Assembly (NCBI GenBank): GCA_000711775.1
Contig: ARYC01001134.1
Span: forward strand, 1-64,000
DNA: 64,000 bases
Direction of reading: 5' to 3'
From: Oxytricha trifallax
Taxonomy: Eukaryota > Ciliophora > Spirotrichea > Sporadotrichida > Oxytrichidae
Under the pieces are notes generated by a model. The model did no database searches, was not told where the DNA came from, and saw only the letters and a list, made by a program, of their open reading frames with translations. Numbering within the stretch: position 1 is the first letter of the stretch; the number at the start of each line of letters is the position of its first letter. The position numbers and the translations under genes are program-made. Shown one piece after another: positions 46,716 through 57,715 of the stretch.

Positions 46716-48815
46716 ATGAATGCAACAGCAACTTCTCAAAAATAATAACAGTAATTTTTTACAAGACGCACTGGCAGTACCAAAGACCCATCCCAGTTGC
46801 TCCCTTTCAAGTATCATCTCCCACTTAATTAGCATCACCAGCAGTTGAATGTTCATCAATACGCTTCCTAAGTGAGTGATATCCAGTCTTCATTTGAGCA
46901 GCAGTAGTATTAAGCGAGTATAATTAAAATGGGGAGACTGTTAAAATAAAATCAAAAAAGAGATCAAATTAAATTATGATCATCTCAATACACAAGAGTA
47001 GAGATCAAACAGTCACTATTTTGAATAAAGTTTGAATATATCCTTACTTAAATTTAATTAACTATTCAACTAACTAAAAATGGAATTTTTCTTTTTTTAT
47101 CAACTTTTCTGATTTTTTCTATTTCTTGTTCATCGATCAAGTAGATGCTGTAGTGATCTTTAGAATTTTTCATAATTTTCATAGATATCTTCAGGGTATC
47201 TTCAGGGTATCTTCAGGATATCTTCCTCAAAAAAATTAAAGTGTGGAGAGTGTGGAGAGTATGGTGAGTGTGGAGGCCAGCATCACCAACAATAGTATAA
47301 ATATCTCTAATAATCTCAAAATCAAGCATTATTATGAGTCTGGGATTTTTCTACAACATCTTGTTTTTCTAAAATTCTTAGATGTGATAACTAATGTTGA
47401 AGATGGTGAAGGAGATGATGTTGATGAAAACAAAGAAAAAATGAGTGATCTAAAATTTTGAAATTCTCTAGAATTTCAACCAGACTCATAATAATGCTTG
47501 ATTTTGAGATTATTAGAGATATTTATGCTATTGTTGGTGATGCTGGCCTCCACACTCACCATACTCTCCTCACTCTCCACACTTTAATTATTTTGAGGAA
47601 GATATCCTGAAGATACCCTGAAGATATCTATGAAAATTATGAAAAATTCTAAAGATCCCTACAGCATCTACTTGATCGATGAACAAGAAATAGAAAAAAT
47701 CAGAAAAGTTGATAAAAAAAGAAAAATTCCATTTTTAGTTAGTTGAATAGTTAATTAAATTTAAGTAAGGATATATTCAAACTTTATTCAAAATAGTGAC
47801 TGTTTGATCTCTACTCTTGTGTATTGAGATGATCATAATTTAATTTGATCTCTTTTTTGATTTTATTTTAACAGTCTCCCCATTTTAATTATACTCGCTT
47901 AATAATAGTACGGATATTAACAACATTAATAACAATAATAATTCTATGGACACCATCATTTAAGCAATCTGTCCCCTCTCAATTCATAAATTTAAAGAGT
48001 AATTAACAGTGATAACAGCCCTGTATTGCAAAGTCATAATCTGGAGGGAAGTATCCTGCCCCAAACATTTAATTGAATTTTCTTTGCCAAAAATTTTAGC
48101 AGGAATTCCCCCTTATTAATACAACTTTATTTAATACAAAATGTCAAGACTTACTCTATTAATCGTTAAATTAAATATTCGAAGCTAAACAAACTAAATA
48201 ATTTTAATTAATACTTAATGTGATTTTCAGAAACAAATTAAATCTTTAATAAGATATGACAGCTAGAGGATTTTAAAACTAGTAAAATTAACTTAATATG
48301 ATAAGGGTTTTATGTATGGTCACTTCCCCCATAATCTGAATACAGGAAATTACAATGCTAATTTAATGATAATGCAAAATTAAATGATAAATGGCATTGA
48401 TTACCAAAGAACTAACTCATTCAGTTATAAAAATTCTTAAATGCAATAGTATTATCATCATCAACAGAACTAACAGTAATAACTGCATTAACAGCCAACA
48501 CAGTCTTTTTATCCTTAAATTTATCAGCAATAACACCCCTTGTAGCTATAGTAACAATCATCAAATTAATAGTAATAACTTTAGTTACTGCAGAAGAGTG
48601 ATGAAAATAGCCCTTTAAAATAGCAGTAGCAATTAGCTATGATTGAGTCTAATAGTAGGCAAGGCGCTGCTGTCTAGTAATAGTCTTAAGAACAATAGTA
48701 GTAAATTCAACCTAAAATTCCTGTAATCTGTGGCTTTCATAAAAGAGTGATTAAATTAAAAATACTCATTTGTAAAAAAGTTAGATAAAAGTAAAAAAGA
48801 TAATATCTACGTTGA
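46716..48815 (+). CDS. Q/H-rich protein gene carrying a TIR element
   Basis: Starts MNATATSQKQQQQ at 46716. The N-terminal part has a more ordered stretch (RRTGSTKDPSQLLPFKYHLP). The insertion of the 993 bp element at 46910-47902 interrupts a poly-Gln/Tyr run. Removing it with one TA gives FEQQQQYGYQQHQQQQQ. A second interruption (48059-48326, pointer CCCCA) joins EGSILP to HNLNTGNY. The rest is rich in Gln, His, Asn and Ser, with a basic end (KIPVICGFHKRVIKLKI), to TGA 48813-48815. Most Gln are TAA/TAG. Low-complexity, prion-like; function unknown. Confidence 0.65.
46910..47902. mobile_element. 993 bp inverted-repeat element at a TA site
   Basis: Left end TTAAGCGAGTATAATTAAAA and its reverse complement at the right; arms of about 420 bp are nearly perfect. 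Both ends are flanked by TA, as in Tc1/mariner-type MITEs. The left arm has three copies of an 11 bp ATCTTCAGGGT-like unit (about 47187-47222), the right arm two. No transposase. Confidence 0.85.
48059..48326 (+). other. IES (pointer CCCCA)
   Basis: 268 bp, bounded by CCCCA at 48059-48063 and 48327-48331; contains an in-frame TGA at its start. Removal joins SILP to HNLN in frame. Part of the right half could also be exonic. Confidence 0.55.
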
Positions 48816-48868
48816 ATTAGGTTTTTATTTATATATAAGCATAAATTGATCTAAAAAAGCAATTTAAT

Positions 48869-51032
48869 TCAAGAGAGATCCTCTTCATCTCCGTCAGATC
48901 CTTCATCCTCCATTTCCTCTTCTTCAATAATTCCATTCATTGTATCATCTATTGGCAAATTCTTTAGTTCTTAGGCGTCTGTAGCTTCATTGAACACTAA
49001 CTCAAATTTGTTATCTGTGCAGTCAGGAATCATATGTCTTTTAGCTGGAGGCCAAGGTGGAGGAGGGAATAGTGGATCAACAGCAATTCTACAATAAATT
49101 ATGTTTATAATACCATTAAATCTTACTTCATTGCGTTTTCAATCATGGTAGGTATCAGACGTGCAAGGTATGGAGCGGATAGTTCAAGACAAGGATTGGT
49201 GTTGACTTCTATAAGCCAAGGTTTCAAATCCTCATCAATCATGAAGTCATAGCCAAAAATTTCAAATGTATTATGTCTTCTATGAGGGTCAAGTTTACGA
49301 GAGACTGCTTTGATTGTATCTTAAGCTATCTTTTTAAGTTGTGGCTCCATTTCTTTTACTATGTTGCATTTTACATTTATTGAATCTAAGTATTTCTAGA
49401 AATCCGCGTATGAGAGTTTGTTACCTGACTCAAATTTTCCATAATCATCACTTTTCTTCTGCACTGCATCATTTGTCAAGTGAATCATTCTATTAGTTAC
49501 ATTTTTGATATTATAGTCCTTGCTGCTTGTTCTAAGGTAACCCTCACTATACCAATATCCTTGCAAATTACCATTGACCGTTGTCAACAAAGTATAACAT
49601 CTAATGTCAAATTTTCTGTTCTTGTAAAGTAAAGGCTTTTCTATGTATTTTTGAATGATGTATGATCTCTTTTAGCCGTTTACATTAGTATTAGAAATGA
49701 TGTCCTTAATTTATTGCAGCTCTTTGCATACTTAAATTCCGCAACCTCTGTTTGTATTTTCACCAGGCTTAACTATCCAAATTGTTTTTCCAAGCTTATC
49801 TAGATTGCCATACTACCCATTATCGTTACCCTTGAATATCTCTTAGAATTTCAAGAATTCCTTGTCATTAAAGCCTTCCTTAATATGAAATGTTAGTGGT
49901 AAAACTTTCCACCAATCCTGCCCAATTGATTCATAATATATCTTCATGTTGTAATATTTATAAGTTTCTTTTGAATTGGCTAAATAAAATAAAACATTTA
50001 TCAATTAAGTTCTGTCAAAGTTTGTAAAGTTTGATATTTTAGTCTTTTTCTATCGAAACAAAACTAGATGGAATCAAATAATTTAAATACAAATATATTT
50101 TAGCGATAGATTGCTTTTTTATTACTTAAGTGAAAATTATTCTCCATGTGACTATAAGTAATAACTGAGTGACTTGTTTGCTTAACTTCTTTCTCAATTT
50201 CATCTTTGACATTTTGAATCTTTAAGTTTGTATTTTTGCTTGCTGAATTGCTTATGGAGTTACTGTTGTTTCCTCCACTAGCTGCTTTCTTCTAGTTTGC
50301 TGCTAAATTATTTTGAGTTATTTGATTCTAGTTTTAAGGTAGAGTGGAAGCTCTTTTTCTTCGAGTTGGAGTAGCAAGAAGAGTCTCAGCTGATGAATTG
50401 CTATCTCTGTCAGTCACTGTCATTTATGTGGACATTAATGAATCAGACACTCCAGTAGCTCCTCCAGCTGAAGTCAGTATAGATCTAGTCCCATCCTACT
50501 GTGATTAGTCCTGTAAATTTCTAAGATAATATCATTGATATTTGAAAAATTAAGAAGAACAGTTTACATCCTTATTTGACTTAATTTGTACTAAGATCTT
50601 ATTGTTTTTCCACTGCGTCCAAATAAAGTTATACTATTCCCATTCTTCAAAATCTCCCATAGACCACCAGAATCTTGACTTTAGAGCATTTCTTACAAGC
50701 AATGAATTATTTCCCTTGCCTATATAATACTTATAGGGAACAATGCTTGTCTTAGGGAAGTTTATTGTTATGCCGTTGCTTTGGTTAATTTTATTCAAGA
50801 ACTCTCTGTAATATTTCTCTTTCAACTCTAGATACTTATCCTTATCTTTTGGATTTGATAAATTTTTAGCTAACTTTTACATTTAATTACTTAGCTAATC
50901 TAGGGATGATTAGGGAGCTTAAGATTGCGTTTTAATTTGACCAGGATTTGCTGGGTCATTGCTTGATAGCTTTTTTCCTACTTAGTCCTTTGTTTATCCA
51001 TTTGCTGTTTAACTCTTTTTCTTTTCATTCAT
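48869..51032 (-). CDS. Tubulin-tyrosine-ligase-like (TTLL) polyglutamylase/glycylase family protein
   Basis: Start MNEKKKSQTANGQTKD at 51032. Conserved N-terminal TTLL motif: YYIGKGNNSLLVRNALKSRF then WWSMGDFEEWEQYNFIWTQW. The ATP-grasp core follows: KTIWIVKPGENTNRGCGIQV, RSYIIQKYIEKPLLYKNRKF, DIRCYTLLTTVNG, MIHLTNDAVQKKS, and FEIFGYDFMIDEDLKPWLIE with VNTNPCLELSAPYL. Lys, Glu and Asn of the ATP/Mg site are all present. The gene ends with an acidic tail (EEEEMEDEGSDGDEEDLS), TGA 48869-48871. An AT-rich gap of about 160 bp near 49950-50110 (IES, join IY/KYYNMKIYY) and a 38 nt intron near 49085-49125 interrupt it. TTLLs add Glu or Gly chains to tubulin; which one is not deducible. Confidence 0.9.
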
Positions 51033-51033
51033 A

Positions 51034-52062
51034 AAATATATACTGCTATACAAATACAAAGATCAAAAAATAATTGATTGTTTCTATCAGGGAAGCCTAT
51101 TCTTTACTTTTACAATAATTTTTCATTCATTTTTCTCTAAATAATCATCAATGAAGTATTGATAAATGACCTCTTAAATAGCTAACTTTAGAACATTCTT
51201 ACTAAATTATCAATTCTTCCGTCTTAATTTTACTATAATGGATCCGCTGTAATTGCTACTACTCCTTCACTTGGAATATCATTTGATGCAACATTAGAAA
51301 TGCTTTTTACAAATGAAGACGCTCCATTAACAGAGCTACTATTCTATGAAATTTTTGCACTTTCTCTTAGAGCATATTATGAATATTTGCAGTAAATGCA
51401 TTCATTATCGAAGTCTCTCGCACTCTGCTTAAATTCATGTAACACTTTAAACATATTTTCATTTATTATTTTCCCTGCTTAGATAAGAGCTAATAGAAAA
51501 GCTTTATGAGCTACTATAGCTTACTCTAAACCCAATTCAGTCATCAAGGATATAGGGAGGAGCTAATTATTTCTTTGTAAATTCATACTTCCATTTACAT
51601 TTTTCTAAGCTTCATAATCCAAGAAAAGAGTTTAGCAAATAGCGTTGTCTATTATCTTTAAGTGTTAGATAGGATCGTTGATGCTAATTTTACTTGGTAA
51701 ACTCTATCCAGGAGTACTGAGAGCTCCATTTACACCATTTTACCTGCTATTTAATTATTACTGTGCACTAAGAGTACTGCGTTTTTCTTCTTCTTTAGCA
51801 CATTCCTTAAAAAACACCTTCCTAAGAACTTCTTCCTTCTTTTTGTAAGAATCATCATACTTTACATTATTGTATGATGGCTAGTAAAAGGTGAAATTGC
51901 TGTTGTGATTGCAGTTGGGATTTTTATTTCTTATTCTACGTGTTTAAAGTAAGTTGGGATTAGCTCCATTTGGTACTGCTATAGATCCTGGTTAATTTTA
52001 AGCTTGTTAAGCCCCTACTTAGGATGTTAATAATAGCACTCTTTTGTGAAAATATGGAGTTT
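51034..52062 (-). CDS. Hypothetical ORF upstream of TTLL
   Basis: Open frame of about 340 codons: a Pro/Asn/Gln-rich start (GSIAVPNGANPNLL), then a helical part (KKKEEVLRKVFFKECAKEEE), then AQTLFLDYEAQKNVNG-like and MTELGLEQAIVAHKAFLLAL, ARDFDNECIYCKYSQYALRE. The frame ends in TGA overlapping the ATG region of the TTLL gene. It may be a separate protein or an N-terminal extension of the TTLL joined by an unseen element. A TTTTAG acceptor just upstream of the visible start hints at a small first exon. No family recognised. Confidence 0.5.
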
Positions 52063-52161
52063 CATACAAGAATAATTGAAAAATTCTAAAATAAATTTGT
52101 AATCAACTTTAAGTAGGAATGAATAGTTTTTAAAGGCTTATTTAATAAATAATAACTGAAA

Positions 52162-54127
52162 ATGGATGAATTAAAAATATCATTGCTGACATAAGATCAA
52201 AATTCTAATAGAAAGGATGAATTTTATGACAAAGTCAACAGGAAAACAAAAAATTCTTAAATTTTGGATTAAGATAATCATTAATGTAAGATTTTATTTT
52301 GATAAAAATAACTTATCTTAAAAAGTTGAAGGTAAACAACCTAATTATGGTTAAGAAACTGATACAAAATATATTCAGGAGGGTGAAAAAGAAAACAGCG
52401 GGCTTTCATCTTTTTGAATCTTCATGCTGTTAATAAAAGGTTACTGTACAATAATATAATATAATAAATGCATGAATAATTTTATGCTAAATTTTTAGCA
52501 TTTAAATTGAATGGTTATACTAATTCTCCCAAAGAACTTTATGAATGGTGGGTATATCGCATCTCCCATGACTCTAATCGTATCTTCAATTTTAACCACA
52601 ATTTGCGCATTAAAACTGGTAGAAGCAGGATTAAAATTGAAAATTTATGATTTCTCAGGAATAGGAGAGAAAGCCATGGGTTTTAAAGGAAAGCTTGCTA
52701 TTGATATGATTCTTATGATCACTTATTTTAGTTTCTTAATTTCACAAGTGGCCTATTTCTATGAAAGTGTAGTAAGTTTGTATACTTTTATTGGCTTTGA
52801 TTTGGAATAAATTGGAGTTGCAAGTGCTGTAACTATATCATTTAGTTAAAATACTTAAATTTATTGGCAAATGACAAAATTAAGTTTATTTAATGAATAT
52901 ACAATTAAATATATTAAATAAATATCAATAATCATTTTCTATTTAAGAAGAAATGCAATTTTTTTAAATACTTAAATTTAAGAGATTAGTAAAATAGTGA
53001 GAACTGCCATAATGACAACAATATTTTTTCCTAATATAAGTAGTAATTGAATTGTTTTAAGGCTTGCTTAATAATAATTCAGAGTAAATTAATAATTAAT
53101 GAACGTCTATATTTGATGTTATATGAGCTTATTATCAAAATTTCTTGAATTTATGCTAATTTATCTAAAAATATTTAATAAATCTTGTAGTTATAAAAAT
53201 TAAACTTAAGTTTATTTCATGTTAGCTTAGTAGTAAGACTTGAAAAAGTTCTCCTTTGCTTTTGTTCTTGGTTCTTCAATTTTAGCCATCGTATGCTTGA
53301 AGATTATAATCTATTGTGGAATCAAACTATTTGAAAATGGTATTGGTCCTAGTTTAGAAGCTGTAAAACCATAAAATTTCTGGGGAACATTTAGTTTTTC
53401 TATTTATGTTTATGAAGGTATTGGAACAATTATGCCTACTATGAAGGTTGCAAGAGATTAAAAATAGTTTCCCAAAATCTTGATTTATGCTGTTGCGACG
53501 TTGACTATAGTTTTCATTATTTTTGGTAACATTTGCTACTTAACCTTTGGCTAAAATTTAACTGAACCAATAATTCTTTCAATGATCCCTTCAGATAACA
53601 TCATTACGATTTTGATAAAAATCATATTTTGTATACAATTGCTATGTTCATACCCTATTTGTGCATATTTAGTCAATACTATCGCGGAAAGCTATATATT
53701 TGGAAGCAGCTTCAATGATTTCTAAGAAGTCAACTATACACATAATAACACAATGATATTAAGATAAAGTTCATTAGAAGCTGCAACAGTTGAAGAAACT
53801 AATCTTACTATAAACTAGTCTAAAACCATAAATAGAAACTCTTAAAACATTAAACTCTCTCATCCCTATAGAATCCTCTTGAGATGTACTTTAGTAATCC
53901 TATGTGTTTATATGGCAATATTTTTTGCAAAGAAACTTGATAAATTTTTCTCATTGATGGGAGCTTTGCTATGCGCACCAATTGTTTTTACATTGCCCAC
54001 GCTATGCCATTTAAAAATATGTGCTCAGACTTAAAGAGAGAAATTTATTGACTGGAGTATTATAATTGGAAGCTTATTTGTACTCGTATTTTGTACTTAT
54101 GAAAGTATAAAGAGTTGGGATAGCTGA
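52162..54127 (+). CDS. Amino-acid/auxin permease (AAAP) family transporter
   Basis: Eleven-helix secondary transporter, probably of neutral amino acids. Start MDELKISLLTQDQNS; cytosolic N-terminus, an intron near 52285, then IFMLLIKGYC, LILPKNFMNGGYIASPMTLI (TM1, family motif), LIVSSILTTICALKLVEAGL, DMILMITYFSFLISQVAYFY. After an AT-rich interruption at about 52850-53230 it continues FSFAFVLGSSILAIVCLKII, YVYEGIGTIMPTMKVARDQK, YAVATLTIVFIIFGNICYLT, ILLRCTLVILCVYMAIFFAK, FSLMGALLCAPIVFTLPTLC, ending ESIKSWDS and TGA 54125-54127. An IES is needed at 52450-52510 (possible pointer AAT). An in-frame TGA sits at 52415-52417 (GLSSF-TGA-IFML). Confidence 0.85.
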
Positions 54128-54241
54128 TAAATTGATTTAATTCTTAATTTTATTGATTTTAAAATACTGGAATCATAGCTTAAACGTAGCTTATTACAAT
54201 TTTAAGTATTTGATTTTTAAATAATATAATTAATTACAAAA

Positions 54242-55361
54242 ATGTAAAGTGAAACAATTGAAAGATGTTAATAATGTCCATTATTTCTTCGAGTAACTGA
54301 ATCGTGCCCTCGAAACCCAAATTTAGCTTTTCTAAATTTCTTTTATGAAGAAGATTATAAGTTTAGTGATGTAATCTTTGAGAATATAATGGTGTTTGCA
54401 TCAGTAACAGCACAGTTCATTTTCATAGGACATTTCATTTTGTTTATTAAATTTAAACATCGTGGTTTGCTCAGAGTTTGTGCTATTACTTTCTTCTAAG
54501 TAAGTAATTTAGTAGATTGTTTTGAGAATAAGTATAAAAGACCTTTTATAGAAATTACTGGGTGAAATATTAAAAAGAGCATATGAAGAATCTCGACCAA
54601 GAGAAGCTTGTTTATTTAATAATGCTCCTTCTTTAGGAAATCCCTCTGAACTATCAGCAGTCGCAACCGCCTATTTTATTGGGCATTTATATACAGCAAT
54701 TCATAATAGCAAACTGTTTCAAACTAAAACACTTCTGATTAATGTTGCCAATTTCATTTATTTGATGCTTGTGTTACAATCAAGGGTATACTTGTACTAT
54801 AATTCATAAGACTAAGTTACTTACGGAGTTATCTAGGGTATTTCTATAACAATAACACCTTTTATGTTTTTAATTGGGCCAAGCTAAGATTGTACATTTG
54901 CTGAGTTTTTTGCTGATTATGATGAAACTAATGTTATGAGTGCTGAGTCAATCAAACTTATGTAAACTTTACATTAAAATTATTATATAAATGAAATTAT
55001 ATATTTTCCAGTCTGATAATGTTAATTATTTTTATTGTATCATAAAGTTTAAGAGCTATGTGCAAAATTAGGAGTTGATCCAAGTTTAGAACCTACTTAA
55101 AAAGCGAAAGAAATAATAAAGAAAATGGAAAGTTTAGAGCAACTGAAATCTTAACTTTCTCAAGAAAATACTCAGGCACAGTAGAGAATGGGCAAATTGG
55201 AGAAATAAGCGTCATAGAGAGAAGCTGCTTAAAAATAAATGGAGTAAGTTATGTAAAGTATGACTGCGAGTTAGATGCTTGGTTAAGTTAACCGACAGCA
55301 GGAGTAGCATTAATTAAATGGACACAATAGCAAAATAAATGGACATCATAAGTAAGAATGA
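54242..55361 (+). CDS. Dolichyl-diphosphatase-like (PAP2 superfamily) membrane protein
   Basis: Start MQSETIERCQQCPLF; intron 52 nt (GTAAGT...TATAG) after ITFFQ. Motifs: KLLGEILKRAYEESRPREAC (KxxxxxxRP-like), LGNPSELSAVATAYFIGHLY, and LQSRVYLYYNSQDQVTYGVI (SRxxxxx). Order and spacing match DOLPP1. Two catalytic histidines of the family (PSGH/PSSH and SRVYLxYH) are replaced: the sequence has PSE and YYN. If the reading is right, the protein is probably not a working phosphatase. After an AT-rich gap (about 54960-55040) it continues as a coiled coil (KAKEIIKKMESLEQLKSQLS) and a Q-rich end, TGA 55359-55361. Confidence 0.65.
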
Positions 55362-55364
55362 AAT

Positions 55365-55679
55365 TAGTCGAAGTTTTTTCACTTTGATAAAATTTATTTC
55401 CTAATTCTTTAAATCTCAATCACTGATTCTAAAAAATCAAAATAAATTCGATAAAGAACTATTTAAAAAACCAAATGTTTAGATTTAATATTAACTTAAA
55501 TAAAAGTAATTATTAGGAGATATTAACCCCTTAAATTATTTTTGATATAAATTTCATTTTTTAATTTCGCCTTTTACTAAATACTTTCTTAAATCCACTT
55601 TTATAAATTGATTCATTTATTGAACTATTTAAGTTAAAGCAGAATCAGTATTAATAATTAATTACAAATTTTAGTTAAA
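55365..55679. other. AT-rich intergenic stretch
   Basis: No gene or repeat recognised. Confidence 0.45.
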
Positions 55680-56672
55680 ATGAATTCAAATCTGTAAGCT
55701 GTAAAAATGGAATCAAATCTATAAGCTGAAAATAAGCAGACTGTGCAAACAAGTTTTGATGCTATGATATCAATATTAGTATTCTTAGATCCTAAGAGTT
55801 TTTACAAATTTAGAGGAGTAAATTCATTTACGCTGATGATTTTCAAGAAAGCTTTCACTAAGATTACAAAAAATTCAAATTTGGAATGGTCAATCTAACT
55901 TAACTTTGATTTGCAAATTTTCGAGCTTTTCAAGAAGTCATAAATTGTGAATTTTGTTACTCAGTTTAATTTCAATATTTGTGGCGTGGATGGATTGACT
56001 TACCTACCTGATATTCTAACAGTTATATATGATAAAGTAAAACAAGATGGTAAACTTTTGTAAGATTAAGGTGAAATTACGAGAGTTTTCTTGACTAATG
56101 ATGCATTATAACTCACATTTGATAATGAATTTGATAAATTTGAATTTTCCAATAAGTTTAAGTCATTCAAAATCTATATAACTTCACAATATTAATAAGT
56201 TTCATCAATAAAATTGACAAATTAATTCATAGATTATTAAGTTTACGATCAAATGATTCGTAAATTAATTCTTAATTATCCTCTGAAAATATTTATGATT
56301 ATGGTGTGAAAAGTTAATATAAAAAGATTTTAAATAAATAAAATATTGATTAATGCTTTACGGAATTTTTCTTCTCAGCTATTCTCATACTATGGCAAGG
56401 AATATTAAATTTATAAATAGACATAATTCATTAATATATTCGTAAAAACTTTTGAGAAAATCAATCAAAACCCAAAAACTCTTTCAGTTTTTTTATTAAG
56501 TTTTTTATTATTAAAAATGGAATATTTAAGACATAATTTGAAAAGTTTAGGGTCTATGTAGTTATTTATAATTTAAACATATCTAATTTATGTAGGTATA
56601 TGCAAGGTTAAGTTATGCTAAAGTCAGTAAGTATATAAATTTACTGTTTAAATTGCAATATTTTCATAATGA
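55680..56672 (+). CDS. Hypothetical protein of about 300 residues
   Basis: Starts MNSNLQAVKMESNLQAENK. An alpha/beta-looking part follows: VQTSFDAMISILVFLDPKSF, FKKAFTKITKNSNLEWSIQL, FNFNICGVDGLTYLPDILTV. The frame runs to KIFMIMV then TGA at about 56310. A further open stretch (LFSYYGKEYQIYKQTQFINI, FLLLKMEYLRHNLKSLG) to 56672 is probably a later exon or segment. A short WSIQLNFD strand resembles a small gene at 59254. No family recognised. Confidence 0.5.
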
Positions 56673-56702
56673 TTTAATAAATAAAATCAAACCTTTTCTA
56701 AA

Positions 56703-57228
56703 TTGCACTTCTTTAAGTCTTTAGCAAGATTGCTTCATAAATCTCCTGCTACTGTTAGGTCACACTGTCTATTAGCATTGAATCTAAAGAGATAGCATCT
56801 TAATTCTAAGCCTAAAAGACCCTTAAAATTTTAGCAGCATCATATTGAATATCTTATTAATGATAAGACTCTTAAATACTGGGCTCATTTCTCTCTAGCC
56901 TAGAGGGCTGTGATGTTTCATCGCCAATTTCCTGAGCTTCACATATCTGCTTAATCGATAGCTAACATATATAAAAAGAACGGAATATCTTACAAGACAG
57001 TCAATCGCATTAAGAGAGTGATTGACTTTAATGTTCCATTTTATAAAGATAATTTAAATTATATATTCGATTAAATGCAGAGGTCTTAAGAGCATAATAT
57101 AAAGTTCATACACGCTGATGAGGCAGTATTAACGTTTAATACCTTCATATCAAGGTCTTGGTACAAAGGCATAGAAATATGGTGTAACTCTCAGCAAAGA
57201 ATTAACCATAGTGTTTTATACTCTAATT
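56703..57228 (+). pseudogene. DDE transposase fragment (Tc1/mariner-like, TBE-type)
   Basis: About 175 codons: LINDKTLKYWAHFSLAQRAV then MFHRQFPELHISAQSIANIY (helix-turn-helix-like), VNRIKRVIDFNVPFYKDNLN, and KFIHADEAVLTFNTFISRSW, where the D of HADE matches the first catalytic Asp of the IS630/Tc1 family. The C-terminal half with the second and third acidic residues is missing or unreadable, and there is no start codon, so this is a truncated copy. A telomere-like GGTTTTTGGGGTTTTA motif at 57469-57484 lies 240 bp downstream, as expected for the end of a telomere-bearing element. Confidence 0.6.
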
Positions 57229-57715
57229 TTTAATAATAATGCAAAAAATTGATGATTGAATAAATTAGATTATAATTAATAAGAGTACTTAATAATCTAA
57301 TTTAAAAATCAAATTTAAATTAGCGTTCAACTTTTTCATCATCATTCTCAATTAAATTACAAATATTTATAAGCAATAAACCCCTCATAACTGCCTAATT
57401 AATTCCTTACAAGCATGCCTTAAATAGTCTTCTTTTAAAAATGAAAAACTCAACCAAACTATTATAGAGGTTTTTGGGGTTTTAATATGCATTAAGTATG
57501 ATGTAATTATTTTAGAATTTTTATAAGCGCACAAATTCGTTGTGTCTCAACTTTTATTAATTTATCCATATACTCTATTAAAATCTTAAAATATCATGCT
57601 GCAATTTTAATTTATTTATAATAAATACAAATAAACCAAATTTTTTTGTGAATTATTGTGTTTATAATTTTACAAATAAAACAAAGATCTTTAATTACTT
57701 TGGATTTACAATCAA

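Noticed and set aside
47187..47222. CRISPR-like short direct repeats
   Set aside because: Only three contiguous 11 bp units without spacers; simple tandem slippage inside a MITE arm.
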